The position numbers and the translations under genes were made by a program. A DNA stretch of 37,928 nt. It comes from Bacteroidales bacterium (GTDB lineage Bacteria > Bacteroidota > Bacteroidia > Bacteroidales > PUMT01). Under the pieces are notes generated by a model. That model was not told where the DNA came from. It was given only the letters and a program-made list of their open reading frames with translations, and ran no database searches. Below are positions 1 through 9,614 of this stretch, one piece after another (position 1 is the first letter of the stretch; each line of letters begins with the position of its first letter). The stretch is from positions 1 to 37,928 of the forward strand of contig SLKJ01000197.1 of the NCBI GenBank assembly GCA_007134675.1. The letters run 5' to 3'.

Positions 1-3000
1 CAGGAACAGATAAAGACGTGAACTTCACCGGAATCATAATATCCGGAGGAGCAGACATTAACAACTACACCCTCTTAACAACATCAGGGGTGGCAAAAGC
101 AGATATTACACCAAGAAACCTTACCCTCAGCAATTTCACCGCCAGCAACAAACAATACGACGGCACTACCATCGTCTTTGATTCAGGTTTTGATGACGAC
201 CGGCTAGACGGAGATACGTTCGGGTTCTCATACACAGTAGCCTTTGAAGATAAGAACGCGGGAACAGGTAAAATAGTAAACTTCACCAATATAGCAATAT
301 CAGGTGCAGATCAGAATAACTATAACCTGGTAACAACTTCAGGGCAGGCAACAGCGAATATCACAAAAAAACCGATTACCCTGGCAGGGTCATTCACGGC
401 ATATGACAAGATATACGACGGGACAACCAATGCTGAAATAAATGAAAATAACCTTACATTCAGCGGAGTGGTTACCGGAGACAATGTAATCCTTACCGAT
501 CTGGTGGTTGAATTTACCAGTGCAAATGTAGGAACAGATATTCCGGTAAATATCATAAGTGCCGCCATGGAAGGGAATGATGCAGGTAATTACAACCTAT
601 CGCTGGATGGTGCACCAACAACTACGGCCGGTATAAGTCTTTCACCAGAATTATCTTATGCCCAGTATAATGCATCAAACGGCAATCTGGAACTTTTCGG
701 AGAGAATCTCAGGGTGGATGAAGATATTATTGCCACAAAGCTTACGGTCTCCAACGGAACCAACTCTTATACATTTTCACTTCAGACGGAAAATGTAAAG
801 CCCACATCCTCAACCCAGGCAACGATAGTAGTGGAAGGACGGGAAAAATCGTTCATGAATTGGATCTTCAATCAGAACGGATGGGAATCCAAAGATGAAA
901 AAGAGTACAGTATTATTGCAGAAGAAAACTGGAACGGACTTGCACTGGAAAGTGAGACCTCGCAGGTTACAGTCTACAACTTCTCAACTCCCTCAATAGT
1001 ATCTGCCGTCTACTACAGGCTGCAGTCGGAACTGGATGTTACTGCTACAAGACTTGCGGCTGCTCCGGGTTCGGGGAATGAAATTGATGCAACAAAGTTT
1101 ACCATAACAGGAAAGGGTGGAGATACCTATACACTGACATCCGCTACCCAAAATGTCAATGTGCTGAGCGAAAACCGGTTCATAATAATACTGGATCAGT
1201 CGGATCAGGAAGAAGTTGACCTGCTGATAGACATTGAAGGTGAAACCTCAAGCACCGGCCATCCTTATAACCTCGCCGCAGCTGACCGATGGAACATACC
1301 GGTCCACCCCGATTATAACATCGCAGACCTGACCGGAAATACGATAACTGCTGAAGATATCCCCAATAATCCTCCCCAGGCACTAAATGTGGAAATAACC
1401 GGATCACCTGAAATCGGAAATACGGTGACAGGCAGTTATGACTGGTTTGATCCGGAAGGTGATCCAAAAGATGATTCCGAATATGCCTGGTACAGGGCAG
1501 ATGATGATTCGGGAAGCGGTGAAACGAAAATAGACGGAGCTGACCAGAACGAATATTTATTAACACTTGATGATGCCGCAAAATATCTTGCCTTTGAAGT
1601 TACCCCGAAGGCACTTGCCGGTGCACGGACAGGTGAGACTGTCAGAAGCAACTGGGTAGAAGTGGTTAACTCCCCTCCGTCGGCATCAAATGTAGAAATA
1701 GCAGGCACGCTGGAAGTATGCAAGGTGTTAACGGTTACCTATGATTATTTCGACCCGGAGGGTGACCCCCAGGGTGATCCGATAATAAAGTGGTTCAGGG
1801 CCGATAATAATGCAGGGGCCAATGAACAGCTAATACATGATGGTCTGAGCTATACCCTGACACTCGATGATGAAGATAAGTACATAAGGGTTGAAGTCAC
1901 CCCGGTTGCAACAGAAGGAACGCCGGAAGGCACTCCTGTGCCAGGTGGATACTACGGTCCGGTTGAAAATAAGCTTCCAACTGCATTAATGACCGGCGCC
2001 ACAGAATTCTGCCAGGGTCTGGAGGTTAATATCAGATTTGAATTATCAGGCAGAGGTCCCTGGACAGTATACTATACTGACGGAAATGATGAATTTAACT
2101 TTACAGCAGATGAGAGCCCCTATATTCTCCCCATATCTTCCGGAGGAACTTACCAGGTTACCTCGCTTATTGATTCTGTAGGCTGTGAAGGTGTCGACCT
2201 GGGAGAAGAACTCTTCATAAAAGAAATTCCCACTGTATTTATAGAGGACTGGTATATAGAGGCGTTTGGAAGTTCCTCATCAGATTGGATCAGTGCGGCA
2301 CCCTCCGATAATATGGTTAACAGCTGGACATTTGGTCAGCCTGATGGAGAGATATTCACCTCTTCCTCCGCAGGAGGCAATATCTGGTATACTGATATTC
2401 TGAACTCTGATGCTGAGGAGCAATCATGGGTAGCAAGCCCATGCTTTGATTTCAGCCAGGTAAAGCGTCCGATGATTGCAATTGATTTGTGGAAAAAATT
2501 CGGGCAGAACAGTGATGGAGCAGTGCTTCAGTATTCAATTAATAACGAAAATATCTGGGAGAACATAGGAAAAGTGGACCAGGGAATAAACTGGTACAAC
2601 TCCACACAGATTGCCGGAATGCCGGGAGCACAACAGACAGGATGGACAGAAACCGGTCAGGGAGGAGACCAGGAATGGACAGAAACAAGACATGACCTGG
2701 ACCTGGTTGCAGGACAAAGCTTTGTCAGGTTCAGAATCGCATATGGATCGGATGGATCGCAGCAGACTCAGGGTGGAGTTGCATTTGATAATATCCGGAT
2801 TGGCGAACGGAAAAGGTTGGTACTGCTTGAGCATTTCACAAATGCAAATGACGCCAACAGCATAGCTGCAAATCATATCGTCCATGATGTCGCTGTATCA
2901 CAAAGGTACGATATTGCATACATCAGCTATCACACCTCTTTCCCCACAATCGATCCCATAAACCTCCAAAATACAGCAGACCCGGCAGCAAGGGCTTTAT

Positions 3001-3785
3001 ATTACGGTGTTTCCAGCGTCCCATTCTCAGTATTGGATGGAGGACTTGAGGGAGAGGGAAGATATAATTATTCTTCTTCAGTGTTCAACCGGAATGACCT
3101 TGTTAAACGAGCACTTACCGATCTTTGTTTTACAATAGATATTGCTCAAAATCAAGCAGGTAACAAGCTTGATATGGAGGTTGAAGTAAGTTCAATCTGT
3201 AACATTGGCCCCCTTGATATTACTCTTCACGTTGCCATACTGGAAACTGAAATAGCAGCATCACTTCTGGGTCTTCAGGGAGACAATGTTTTCAGGAATG
3301 TCGTAAGGAAACTATTGCCCGATGCAGGCGGCACCCCCCTGCTGTCAACATGGGCACCCGACCAGTCCCAGACTTATAACTTTGACTGGACAATAGAAAA
3401 TGTGTTTGATGCGGAGAATCTTGCAGTGATAGCTTTCATTCAGGATGAAAACTCCCTGGATATTCTCCAGGTTGCTGCATCATCACAATTCGGCGTTCCA
3501 ACATTTGTGGATCTGCCCGATCAAATAACCGGTGAGAAAAACGTTGTATTTTATCCCAATCCTGCAACAGACAACCTGTTTATCAGATTCAATGAGACTC
3601 TTACCGGCAATCATGTCCTGGAAGTATTTAACCTCTCCGGGAATATGGTTCGTTCGGATATTCTCCAGGAAGGCAGCTCCAGCTATCAATTTAATACAGC
3701 CGGCCTGACAAGAGGCATATACATGTTCAGGATCAGAAACAACCAGGGCATTGTAGTCACAGCAAGAATATTAATTATGAATTAG
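1..3785 (+). CDS. Giant multidomain T9SS-sorted surface protein, 5' partial (paralog A)
   Basis: The track starts this ORF at GTG 18, but the frame is open to the window edge and the upstream codons read GTDKDVNF, matching the repeat GTGKIVNF further on, so the gene begins outside the window. Order, in track residues: YDG/MBG-type repeats (1-207), a block shared with the next gene (about 212-440), two AIR9-like Ig repeats with the FDPEGDP motif (about 451-650), a PKD-like module (651-735), a jelly-roll/choice-of-anchor region (740-930), an Omp28-like thioredoxin-fold region starting LLEHFTNAND (933-1155), and a T9SS type A sorting domain (1172-1255, FYPNPATDNLF). Probably exported across the outer membrane by T9SS and attached to the cell surface. 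The Omp28-like part lacks the CxxC pair. The role is unknown; adhesion or matrix scaffold is an inference from the repeats. Confidence 0.85.
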   Translation, partial: GTDKDVNFTGIIISGGADINNYTLLTTSGVAKADITPRNLTLSNFTASNKQYDGTTIVFDSGFDDDRLDGDTFGFSYTVAFEDKNAGTGKIVNFTNIAISGADQNNYNLVTTSGQATANITKKPITLAGSFTAYDKIYDGTTNAEINENNLTFSGVVTGDNVILTDLVVEFTSANVGTDIPVNIISAAMEGNDAGNYNLSLDGAPTTTAGISLSPELSYAQYNASNGNLELFGENLRVDEDIIATKLTVSNGTNSYTFSLQTENVKPTSSTQATIVVEGREKSFMNWIFNQNGWESKDEKEYSIIAEENWNGLALESETSQVTVYNFSTPSIVSAVYYRLQSELDVTATRLAAAPGSGNEIDATKFTITGKGGDTYTLTSATQNVNVLSENRFIIILDQSDQEEVDLLIDIEGETSSTGHPYNLAAADRWNIPVHPDYNIADLTGNTITAEDIPNNPPQALNVEITGSPEIGNTVTGSYDWFDPEGDPKDDSEYAWYRADDDSGSGETKIDGADQNEYLLTLDDAAKYLAFEVTPKALAGARTGETVRSNWVEVVNSPPSASNVEIAGTLEVCKVLTVTYDYFDPEGDPQGDPIIKWFRADNNAGANEQLIHDGLSYTLTLDDEDKYIRVEVTPVATEGTPEGTPVPGGYYGPVENKLPTALMTGATEFCQGLEVNIRFELSGRGPWTVYYTDGNDEFNFTADESPYILPISSGGTYQVTSLIDSVGCEGVDLGEELFIKEIPTVFIEDWYIEAFGSSSSDWISAAPSDNMVNSWTFGQPDGEIFTSSSAGGNIWYTDILNSDAEEQSWVASPCFDFSQVKRPMIAIDLWKKFGQNSDGAVLQYSINNENIWENIGKVDQGINWYNSTQIAGMPGAQQTGWTETGQGGDQEWTETRHDLDLVAGQSFVRFRIAYGSDGSQQTQGGVAFDNIRIGERKRLVLLEHFTNANDANSIAANHIVHDVAVSQRYDIAYISYHTSFPTIDPINLQNTADPAARALYYGVSSVPFSVLDGGLEGEGRYNYSSSVFNRNDLVKRALTDLCFTIDIAQNQAGNKLDMEVEVSSICNIGPLDITLHVAILETEIAASLLGLQGDNVFRNVVRKLLPDAGGTPLLSTWAPDQSQTYNFDWTIENVFDAENLAVIAFIQDENSLDILQVAASSQFGVPTFVDLPDQITGEKNVVFYPNPATDNLFIRFNETLTGNHVLEVFNLSGNMVRSDILQEGSSSYQFNTAGLTRGIYMFRIRNNQGIVVTARILIMN
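9..640 (+). repeat. YDG/MBG-type tandem protein repeats (coding)
   Basis: The end of one repeat (VNFTGIIISGGADINNYTL), one full repeat (QYDGTT to DQNNYNLVTTSG) and a more diverged third (IYDGTTNAEI to GNDAGNYNL) follow each other with a period of about 260-280 nt. They resemble the YDG/MBG families of bacterial surface proteins. The array continues past the left edge, so the copy number cannot be counted here. Confidence 0.7.
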
Positions 3786-3827
3786 CACTGCATTTTTTAA
3801 TAGATTGATAACTATACTCTTTACATA

Positions 3828-6800
3828 ATGAGAAAAAATATTTCCATATTGCATTCTGTATTGCTGAGATTTATAATTTTCATATTTGTCTTATTCTTTT
3901 CTTCTACAATAAATTACGCCAGCACCCATATCTATGATGTGGGTACTGACCGATCACTTACCCTGGAGGCATCACAAACAAACAACCATTTTACAGCAGG
4001 AAACACTTCAGATGATCTTATTGCCACCGCCGAACTATCCGGTTCAGCTTCAATATGTTCAGGCGAATCTGCTGATCTGTCTATAAACTTGACAGGTGAG
4101 GGGCCGTGGGAAGTTGTTTATACTGATGGTGACAACGATTTCACATTGTCAGGTATCACCAGCAGTCCGCATACTTTCAGCGTATCTCCCATGTCAACCA
4201 TAACCTATGAAATGATAAGCGTGACGGATCGTTTTAATGATCCGGGAGATGTATCAGGTAGTGCAACTATTACAGTTATCACCCTCAAAGGCGGATTAGT
4301 TTCAGGCGATAAAGATAAAATCCTTCTGTCCCAGTCCACCGGCATCCTTACCCTTTCAGAGCATGAGGGGACAGTGACAGGCTGGAGGAGAAAAATTAAC
4401 GATGGGTCGTGGATTGACATACCGGGAACTGAAAACCTCACAACCTATTCTGAAACACCGGAGATAAAAGGAACCTACAGCTACATGGCAATAGTGCAAA
4501 ATGAAGAATGCGGCACCGCGGGTTCTGAACCTTTTTTGATACTGGTTGATGATTCTCCTGTTATTGATAATGCATCATATGATTCATCAACCGGGCAGCT
4601 TGTGATTTATGGCCAAAACCTTAACCAGAATGAAGAAATCGATGTTAAAAAACTCACAATATCCAACGGAGTTAATTCTTTCAGGTTCACGGTAGAAACA
4701 TCCAATGTTTATCCGACCTCCTCCACCCGGGCAACCATAGTTGTAGAAGATATGGAGAAAGCATATATGAACTGGATCTTTAATCAGAACGGACTACTTT
4801 CCAAGGATGGCCATTTTTATAATTTAGCTGCCGCGGAAAACTGGAACGGGCCGGCACTTGAAGACCCAACCTCTGCCGTCTCTGTTTTCAACTTTTCGCT
4901 TCCATCAATTGTTTCTGCCCAGTACAACAAGGAAAGATCAGAACTTGATGTAACCGCTTCAAGGCTGGCTGCCGGAGAGGGACGTGATATTGATGCAACT
5001 AAATTCTCCATCTCAGGAAAGAACGGAGATACCTATATGCTGACCTCCGAAACCAGGAATGTTAATCTTATTAAAGAAACCAGGTTCATAATTGCCATAA
5101 GTGAAACTGACAACGCAGAGATTCTACAGATAATAGATATTGCAGGGACAGTCTCAAGTACCGGACACCCCTATTTACTGACAGTGGAAGATCGCTGGAA
5201 CACACAGGTTCATCAGGATTATGACATATCAGATCCAAACGGGAAACAGATAACAGCCCAGCAATTTGATAATCAGCCACCTGTTGCAACGAATGTTGTA
5301 ATTACAGGGTCACCGGAAATAGGAAATACATTAGCAGGCTCATACACATATTTCGACCTGGAAGGTGACCCGGAGGGCGATTCCCAATATGCATGGTACA
5401 GGGCAGATGATGCTTCAGGCAACGGAGAGGCTCATATTGAAGGGGAAGATGAAGCCGAGTATACAATTACACTGGAAGATGCCAACAAGTTCCTGGCTTT
5501 TGAAGTGACCCCGGTGGCTCAGTCAGGAACAAGCCCCGGTGAAACAATAAGAAGCTCCTGGGTAGAGGTGGAAAATTCCCCGCCTTCAGCAACAAATGTG
5601 GAAATAACCGGCACATTTGAGATTTGCAGGGTTCTGACGGTATCTTATGACTATTTCGATCCGGAGGATGACCCTGAAGGTGCTACAAAAGTTAACTGGT
5701 TCAGGGCTGATAATGCCCTGGGAGCAAACGAAGAGGAGATCCATCAGGGTAATGAATATACTCTGACCCTGAATGACGAAAGTAAATTTATAAGGGTAAA
5801 TGTCACACCTGTTGCATCTGAGGGTACACCAGAGGGTACTCCTGTACCAAGCGGTTTTTACGGACCGGTTGAAAATACACTGCCTGAAGTTACCATTACC
5901 GGTTCCACAGGATTCTGTGAGGGATCAACTGCAGAAATTACTTTTAACCTTTCAGGCACAGGGCCATGGACTGTTTTTTATACTGATGGAAATGATGATT
6001 TCAGTTTTACAGCAGACGAAAGCCCCTATCTACTGCCCATATCTTCCGGAGGGACATACCGGGTTACCTCACTTACGGATGCAGATGGATGTGATGGTAC
6101 TGAACTAGGTGACGATCTGGTTTTAAGCACTGTTCCAACTGTAGTGATAGACGACTGGTATACAGAGGATTTTGGAGACACACAACCTGAATGGGTGAGT
6201 GGCGCACCTTCGGATGAAATGGTAAACAGCTGGACATACGGTCAACCCGACGGCAACATATTCACCTCTTCCCCGGCAGGCGGAAATATCTGGTATACTG
6301 ACATTTTAAATGCAGATATTGAAGAGCAGTCGTGGGTAGCAAGCCCCTGCTTTGATTTCAGAGAAACCAAACGTCCGATGATTGCCATCGATATTTGGAG
6401 AGAATTCGGCAGAAATAACGATGGCGCCGTCTTTCAGTATTCAACAGATAATGGTAATACATGGGATAATATAGGGGAGACAGGTCAGGGCATAAACTGG
6501 TACAACTCTTCACAGATAGCCGGATCACCGGGCGGACAGCAAAAAGGATGGACAGCCTCTGATAATGGAGGCGAACCAGGGTGGGAAGAAAGCAGGCACG
6601 ATCTTGATGTTATCAGAGGAAAAAATCATGTCCGGTTCAGAATGGCCTATGGTTCGGATGGTGAGGGAGAGACAAATGGCGGAATGGCCTTTGATAATAT
6701 CCGTATAGGAGAACGGAGCAGGATAGTGCTCCTTGAGCATTTTACAAATGCAACCCATACCACCAGTATTGAATCCAATGATCTTATTTATGGAATTGCC

Positions 6801-7688
6801 AATTCCAAACCATATGATTTCGCTTACTTAAGCTTTCATACTTCCTTCCCTCAGGCTGATCCCTTCAATAACCGGAATCCGGCAGACCCTTCAGCAAGGG
6901 CATTACACTACGGGATTTCAGAAGTTCCTTTCTCAATAATGGATGGCGGACCTGACGGAAGCGGGATATTTAATTATTCTCCGGTGGCCTTTAATACAAA
7001 AGAATTGCTTAAGCGAGCCCTTGTTGACCCGGCCTTCAGCATCGAAATATCCCAGGATCAATCAGATAATGAGCTCAGCATTGATATTGATATAACTTCG
7101 CTTTCGGGCATAGACGCGGGTGCACTGACTCTTTATGTGGCAATTGTGGAAACTGATGTGGATGCCTCAGAAGCCGGGTTGCAGACCAATACAGTTTACA
7201 GAAATATTGTCAGAAAACTGCTGCCGGATGCCGGAGGGACATTACTACCAGCCGACTGGACAGAAAACCAAACACGAAGTTTCAACCTCAGCTGGTCGGT
7301 CAATGATGTTTTTGATTCAGGTAAACTTGCCGCTGTGGCATTCATTCAGGATGAAACCACCAGAGAAGTCTACCAGACAGGATATTCGTCTGAATTTGAT
7401 ATTCCAACAGTAGTTGATCTTCCGGAACCTGATTTACGCCTTTCAGATATTCTATTATATCCAATCCCTGTAACCGATTACCTCTATATTCAATTCAGGG
7501 AAACAACAACTAACGACCATTTTCTTGAAATATACAACCTCACAGGCAGAAAAGTATATTCGGATATACTCCGACATGGTTCTCTGGTTTATGAATTCAA
7601 TGCCGGACAATTACCCGGAGGAATATACCTTTTCAGGATCAGAGGTAAAAATAAAATTATTGGTACAAAGAGGATCTTTTTAAATTGA
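3828..7688 (+). CDS. Giant multidomain T9SS-sorted surface protein (paralog B, complete)
   Basis: A 1286-residue paralog of the preceding gene, starting 42 nt after its stop in the same orientation. Residues 1-32 are an N-terminal export signal with a long hydrophobic core (LLRFIIFIFVLFFSS). Next come PKD/Ig-like modules (about 70-235), the block shared with paralog A (about 240-470, including NWIFNQNG), two AIR9-like repeats (about 483-682), a PKD-like module (683-765), a jelly-roll-like region (770-960), an Omp28-like region (963-1190, LLEHFTNATHTTSI) and a T9SS type A sorting domain (about 1203-1286). In place of the YDG repeats of paralog A it has other Ig-like modules. The sorting domain reads PIPVTDYL where paralog A has the usual PNPATDNL. 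CxxC is again absent from the Omp28-like part. A surface role is well supported; the exact function is not. Confidence 0.88.
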   Translation: MRKNISILHSVLLRFIIFIFVLFFSSTINYASTHIYDVGTDRSLTLEASQTNNHFTAGNTSDDLIATAELSGSASICSGESADLSINLTGEGPWEVVYTDGDNDFTLSGITSSPHTFSVSPMSTITYEMISVTDRFNDPGDVSGSATITVITLKGGLVSGDKDKILLSQSTGILTLSEHEGTVTGWRRKINDGSWIDIPGTENLTTYSETPEIKGTYSYMAIVQNEECGTAGSEPFLILVDDSPVIDNASYDSSTGQLVIYGQNLNQNEEIDVKKLTISNGVNSFRFTVETSNVYPTSSTRATIVVEDMEKAYMNWIFNQNGLLSKDGHFYNLAAAENWNGPALEDPTSAVSVFNFSLPSIVSAQYNKERSELDVTASRLAAGEGRDIDATKFSISGKNGDTYMLTSETRNVNLIKETRFIIAISETDNAEILQIIDIAGTVSSTGHPYLLTVEDRWNTQVHQDYDISDPNGKQITAQQFDNQPPVATNVVITGSPEIGNTLAGSYTYFDLEGDPEGDSQYAWYRADDASGNGEAHIEGEDEAEYTITLEDANKFLAFEVTPVAQSGTSPGETIRSSWVEVENSPPSATNVEITGTFEICRVLTVSYDYFDPEDDPEGATKVNWFRADNALGANEEEIHQGNEYTLTLNDESKFIRVNVTPVASEGTPEGTPVPSGFYGPVENTLPEVTITGSTGFCEGSTAEITFNLSGTGPWTVFYTDGNDDFSFTADESPYLLPISSGGTYRVTSLTDADGCDGTELGDDLVLSTVPTVVIDDWYTEDFGDTQPEWVSGAPSDEMVNSWTYGQPDGNIFTSSPAGGNIWYTDILNADIEEQSWVASPCFDFRETKRPMIAIDIWREFGRNNDGAVFQYSTDNGNTWDNIGETGQGINWYNSSQIAGSPGGQQKGWTASDNGGEPGWEESRHDLDVIRGKNHVRFRMAYGSDGEGETNGGMAFDNIRIGERSRIVLLEHFTNATHTTSIESNDLIYGIANSKPYDFAYLSFHTSFPQADPFNNRNPADPSARALHYGISEVPFSIMDGGPDGSGIFNYSPVAFNTKELLKRALVDPAFSIEISQDQSDNELSIDIDITSLSGIDAGALTLYVAIVETDVDASEAGLQTNTVYRNIVRKLLPDAGGTLLPADWTENQTRSFNLSWSVNDVFDSGKLAAVAFIQDETTREVYQTGYSSEFDIPTVVDLPEPDLRLSDILLYPIPVTDYLYIQFRETTTNDHFLEIYNLTGRKVYSDILRHGSLVYEFNAGQLPGGIYLFRIRGKNKIIGTKRIFLN

Positions 7689-7722
7689 ACAGCTTACCCG
7701 TCCTTATAACTCGATAATGGAA

Positions 7723-7745
7723 TATTGATCCGATTCTGATCAATA
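7723..7745. other. Inverted repeat / hairpin
   Basis: TATTGATC and GATCAATA form a perfect 8-bp stem around a 7-nt loop, 35 nt after the stop of paralog B. No T-run follows, so it is not a textbook intrinsic terminator. It could still end the T9SS gene transcript, or act as an operator for the sugar transferase gene 120 nt downstream. Confidence 0.4.
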
Positions 7746-7865
7746 CAGATTTGTCATTTGTCAATAGTTTTTGTTTGTTAATAAAAACATGCCCGGATTA
7801 ACCAAACAATTATACCGCGGTCTCGTTTATTAGATTTTAATGCCAAACAACAACATGTACAAGAT

Positions 7866-9284
7866 ATGAAAAGCTACAAGAAATCACGGCTGATAATTGG
7901 ATTAGCATTAATTGAGTTAAGTACAATTTTGATTTCACTTCCCCTGGCATATTTCATTACAAGCCACTTTCTGAGCTTTTTTAATTACAGATGGAGTTTT
8001 AACCTGCAACAGTTTTTATTCTTTACCTTACTGATAATTATTTCCTGGTTAGCTATCTCAAGGGTTACCTCCACAGCGATACTGCCAAAACCAAAGAGAT
8101 ACCTGACACTGTTTTTTCAATTTGTAAGGGTTAATTTCTTAAACCTTGTTGTACTTCTTATTCTTAAATTCGTTCTGAGGCTGGACACAATCCCCTTAAT
8201 ATTCATTTTCTTCTTTGTCCCTCTCAGCATGCTGATTACCTTCTTTTTCAGAGTGCTTTCTTTCAACAAACTGAATATCTACAGGACCAATGTGCAGGAT
8301 TTGCGTCATGTCATCATTATAGCTGATAGCTGCTCATCAGGTATAATTGATAAACTCATAGGGCAGAAAGAGTGGGGCTACAAGATTGACTCGATCATAT
8401 CAGAATCAAACAGCATTAAAAATAAGTACGGGAATGATTTCAAGGTTTTAAATAGCTGTATAAACATAAAGAACACACTTGATAATCAGGTTATAGACGA
8501 GATAATATACAGTAAAAGAGAGATTGATAATAAAGAAGTAAACTATCTGGCCAGAGTCTGTAATGAGGTTGGCGTTATATTCAGACTACAGTCCTGTGTA
8601 TCACCTGCCGATCCAGTCTATCTTCAGATGCAGTCAGGAACAGATAACAAAAAGATCACACTGGTTGATACTCCCTCCAACAGAATGCCTGTGATAATAA
8701 AAACAATGGCAGATATATACTTTTCAATAACTGCAGTTATCATATTATCACCAATTTTTCTGCTGATTGCACTTCTTATAAAGCTCGAATCAAAAGGTCC
8801 TGTCTTTTTCAAGCAGCAAAGAATCGGTTTGCGTGGCAGAAAATTTAAACTTTACAAATTCCGCACCATGGTAGCTGATGCAGAACAACTTCTGGAAAAA
8901 CTCAAAGAGAGAAATGAAATGGATGGTCCGACATTTAAGATGAAGGATGACCCCAGAATAACAAAGCTTGGAAAATTTCTCAGGAAAACCGGACTGGATG
9001 AGTTCCCGCAACTATTTAATGTTATATCAGGAGAAATGTCCCTGATAGGACCACGACCTCCACTTGAATCTGAAGTAAGGCAATACAAGCGCTGGCAACT
9101 GAGAAGATTGTCTGTAAAACCCGGAATAACCTGTACCTGGCAGATAATACCAAACAGGAATGATGTTAATTTTGAAAATTGGATGCTTTTGGATCTTAAC
9201 TATATAGATAACTGGTCTCTAAAAAAAGATGTCAGACTGTTGTTCGAAACTATCAGATCAATGTTTAATGCCAGCGGAAGATAG
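7866..9284 (+). CDS. Polyprenyl-phosphate sugar-1-phosphate transferase (initiating transferase 1)
   Basis: A membrane enzyme of the bacterial sugar transferase family (PF02397, WbaP/ExoY type). It moves a sugar-1-phosphate from a nucleotide sugar to undecaprenyl phosphate and so starts each repeat unit. The 472-residue protein has about four N-terminal membrane segments (residues 8-133), a Rossmann-like middle domain (about 145-250) and the catalytic domain (278-472). Family motifs visible are KFRTMVADAE, DPRITKLGKFLRKTGLDE, SLIGPRPPLESEV and KPGITCTWQI. The length fits the long WbaP-like architecture. The C-terminal domain is very similar to the next gene, pointing to duplication. The sugar specificity cannot be read from the sequence. 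Confidence 0.93.
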   Translation: MKSYKKSRLIIGLALIELSTILISLPLAYFITSHFLSFFNYRWSFNLQQFLFFTLLIIISWLAISRVTSTAILPKPKRYLTLFFQFVRVNFLNLVVLLILKFVLRLDTIPLIFIFFFVPLSMLITFFFRVLSFNKLNIYRTNVQDLRHVIIIADSCSSGIIDKLIGQKEWGYKIDSIISESNSIKNKYGNDFKVLNSCINIKNTLDNQVIDEIIYSKREIDNKEVNYLARVCNEVGVIFRLQSCVSPADPVYLQMQSGTDNKKITLVDTPSNRMPVIIKTMADIYFSITAVIILSPIFLLIALLIKLESKGPVFFKQQRIGLRGRKFKLYKFRTMVADAEQLLEKLKERNEMDGPTFKMKDDPRITKLGKFLRKTGLDEFPQLFNVISGEMSLIGPRPPLESEVRQYKRWQLRRLSVKPGITCTWQIIPNRNDVNFENWMLLDLNYIDNWSLKKDVRLLFETIRSMFNASGR

Positions 9285-9614
9285 ACAAAGCCTTAAAAAT
9301 ACAATAAGTAAAAACACCAATTCATTTAACGCATTACGGTTGATTGCGGTAAATTACCAACAGGATTTAAAGCTACATTCCACCTGGCAAAGATCCATAA
9401 ACTCATGCCTCTATTTATCAGCACCTTATGTTTTCATCTATAAAAACAGCCCGTTTATCATTTGTATTTGCAATTTAGTAAAAACAAAGGCTAAAAATTG
9501 TGATAGAACCTCTTCATGTTGTAATTTAGCCCCAGAAAACAGAGGCATTGAAGTTAAAACAATAATAAATTTCTAAACAGGACAGTCTTTTAATAGATAC
9601 TTACTTTAAATCAA
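9285..9614. other. Gene-poor spacer between the two sugar transferases
   Basis: 330 nt with no convincing gene. The track ORF 9229-9576 overlaps the end of the first transferase, is low in complexity and resembles no family I know. An 11-nt inverted repeat GGTAA-a-TTACC sits at 9348-9358. No full promoter (TTTG/TAnnTTTG) or terminator with a T-tail was seen. Confidence 0.55.

Noticed and set aside
9-640. Repeated sequence at the left edge as a possible CRISPR or DNA repeat array
   Set aside because: The repeats are diverged at the DNA level, stay in frame and encode YDG-type protein modules.
1180-1581. 133-residue - strand ORF
   Set aside because: Antisense shadow of the first T9SS gene, without motifs.
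9229-9576. 115-residue ORF between the sugar transferases
   Set aside because: It overlaps the end of the first transferase in another frame, has low-complexity composition and shows no family motif.
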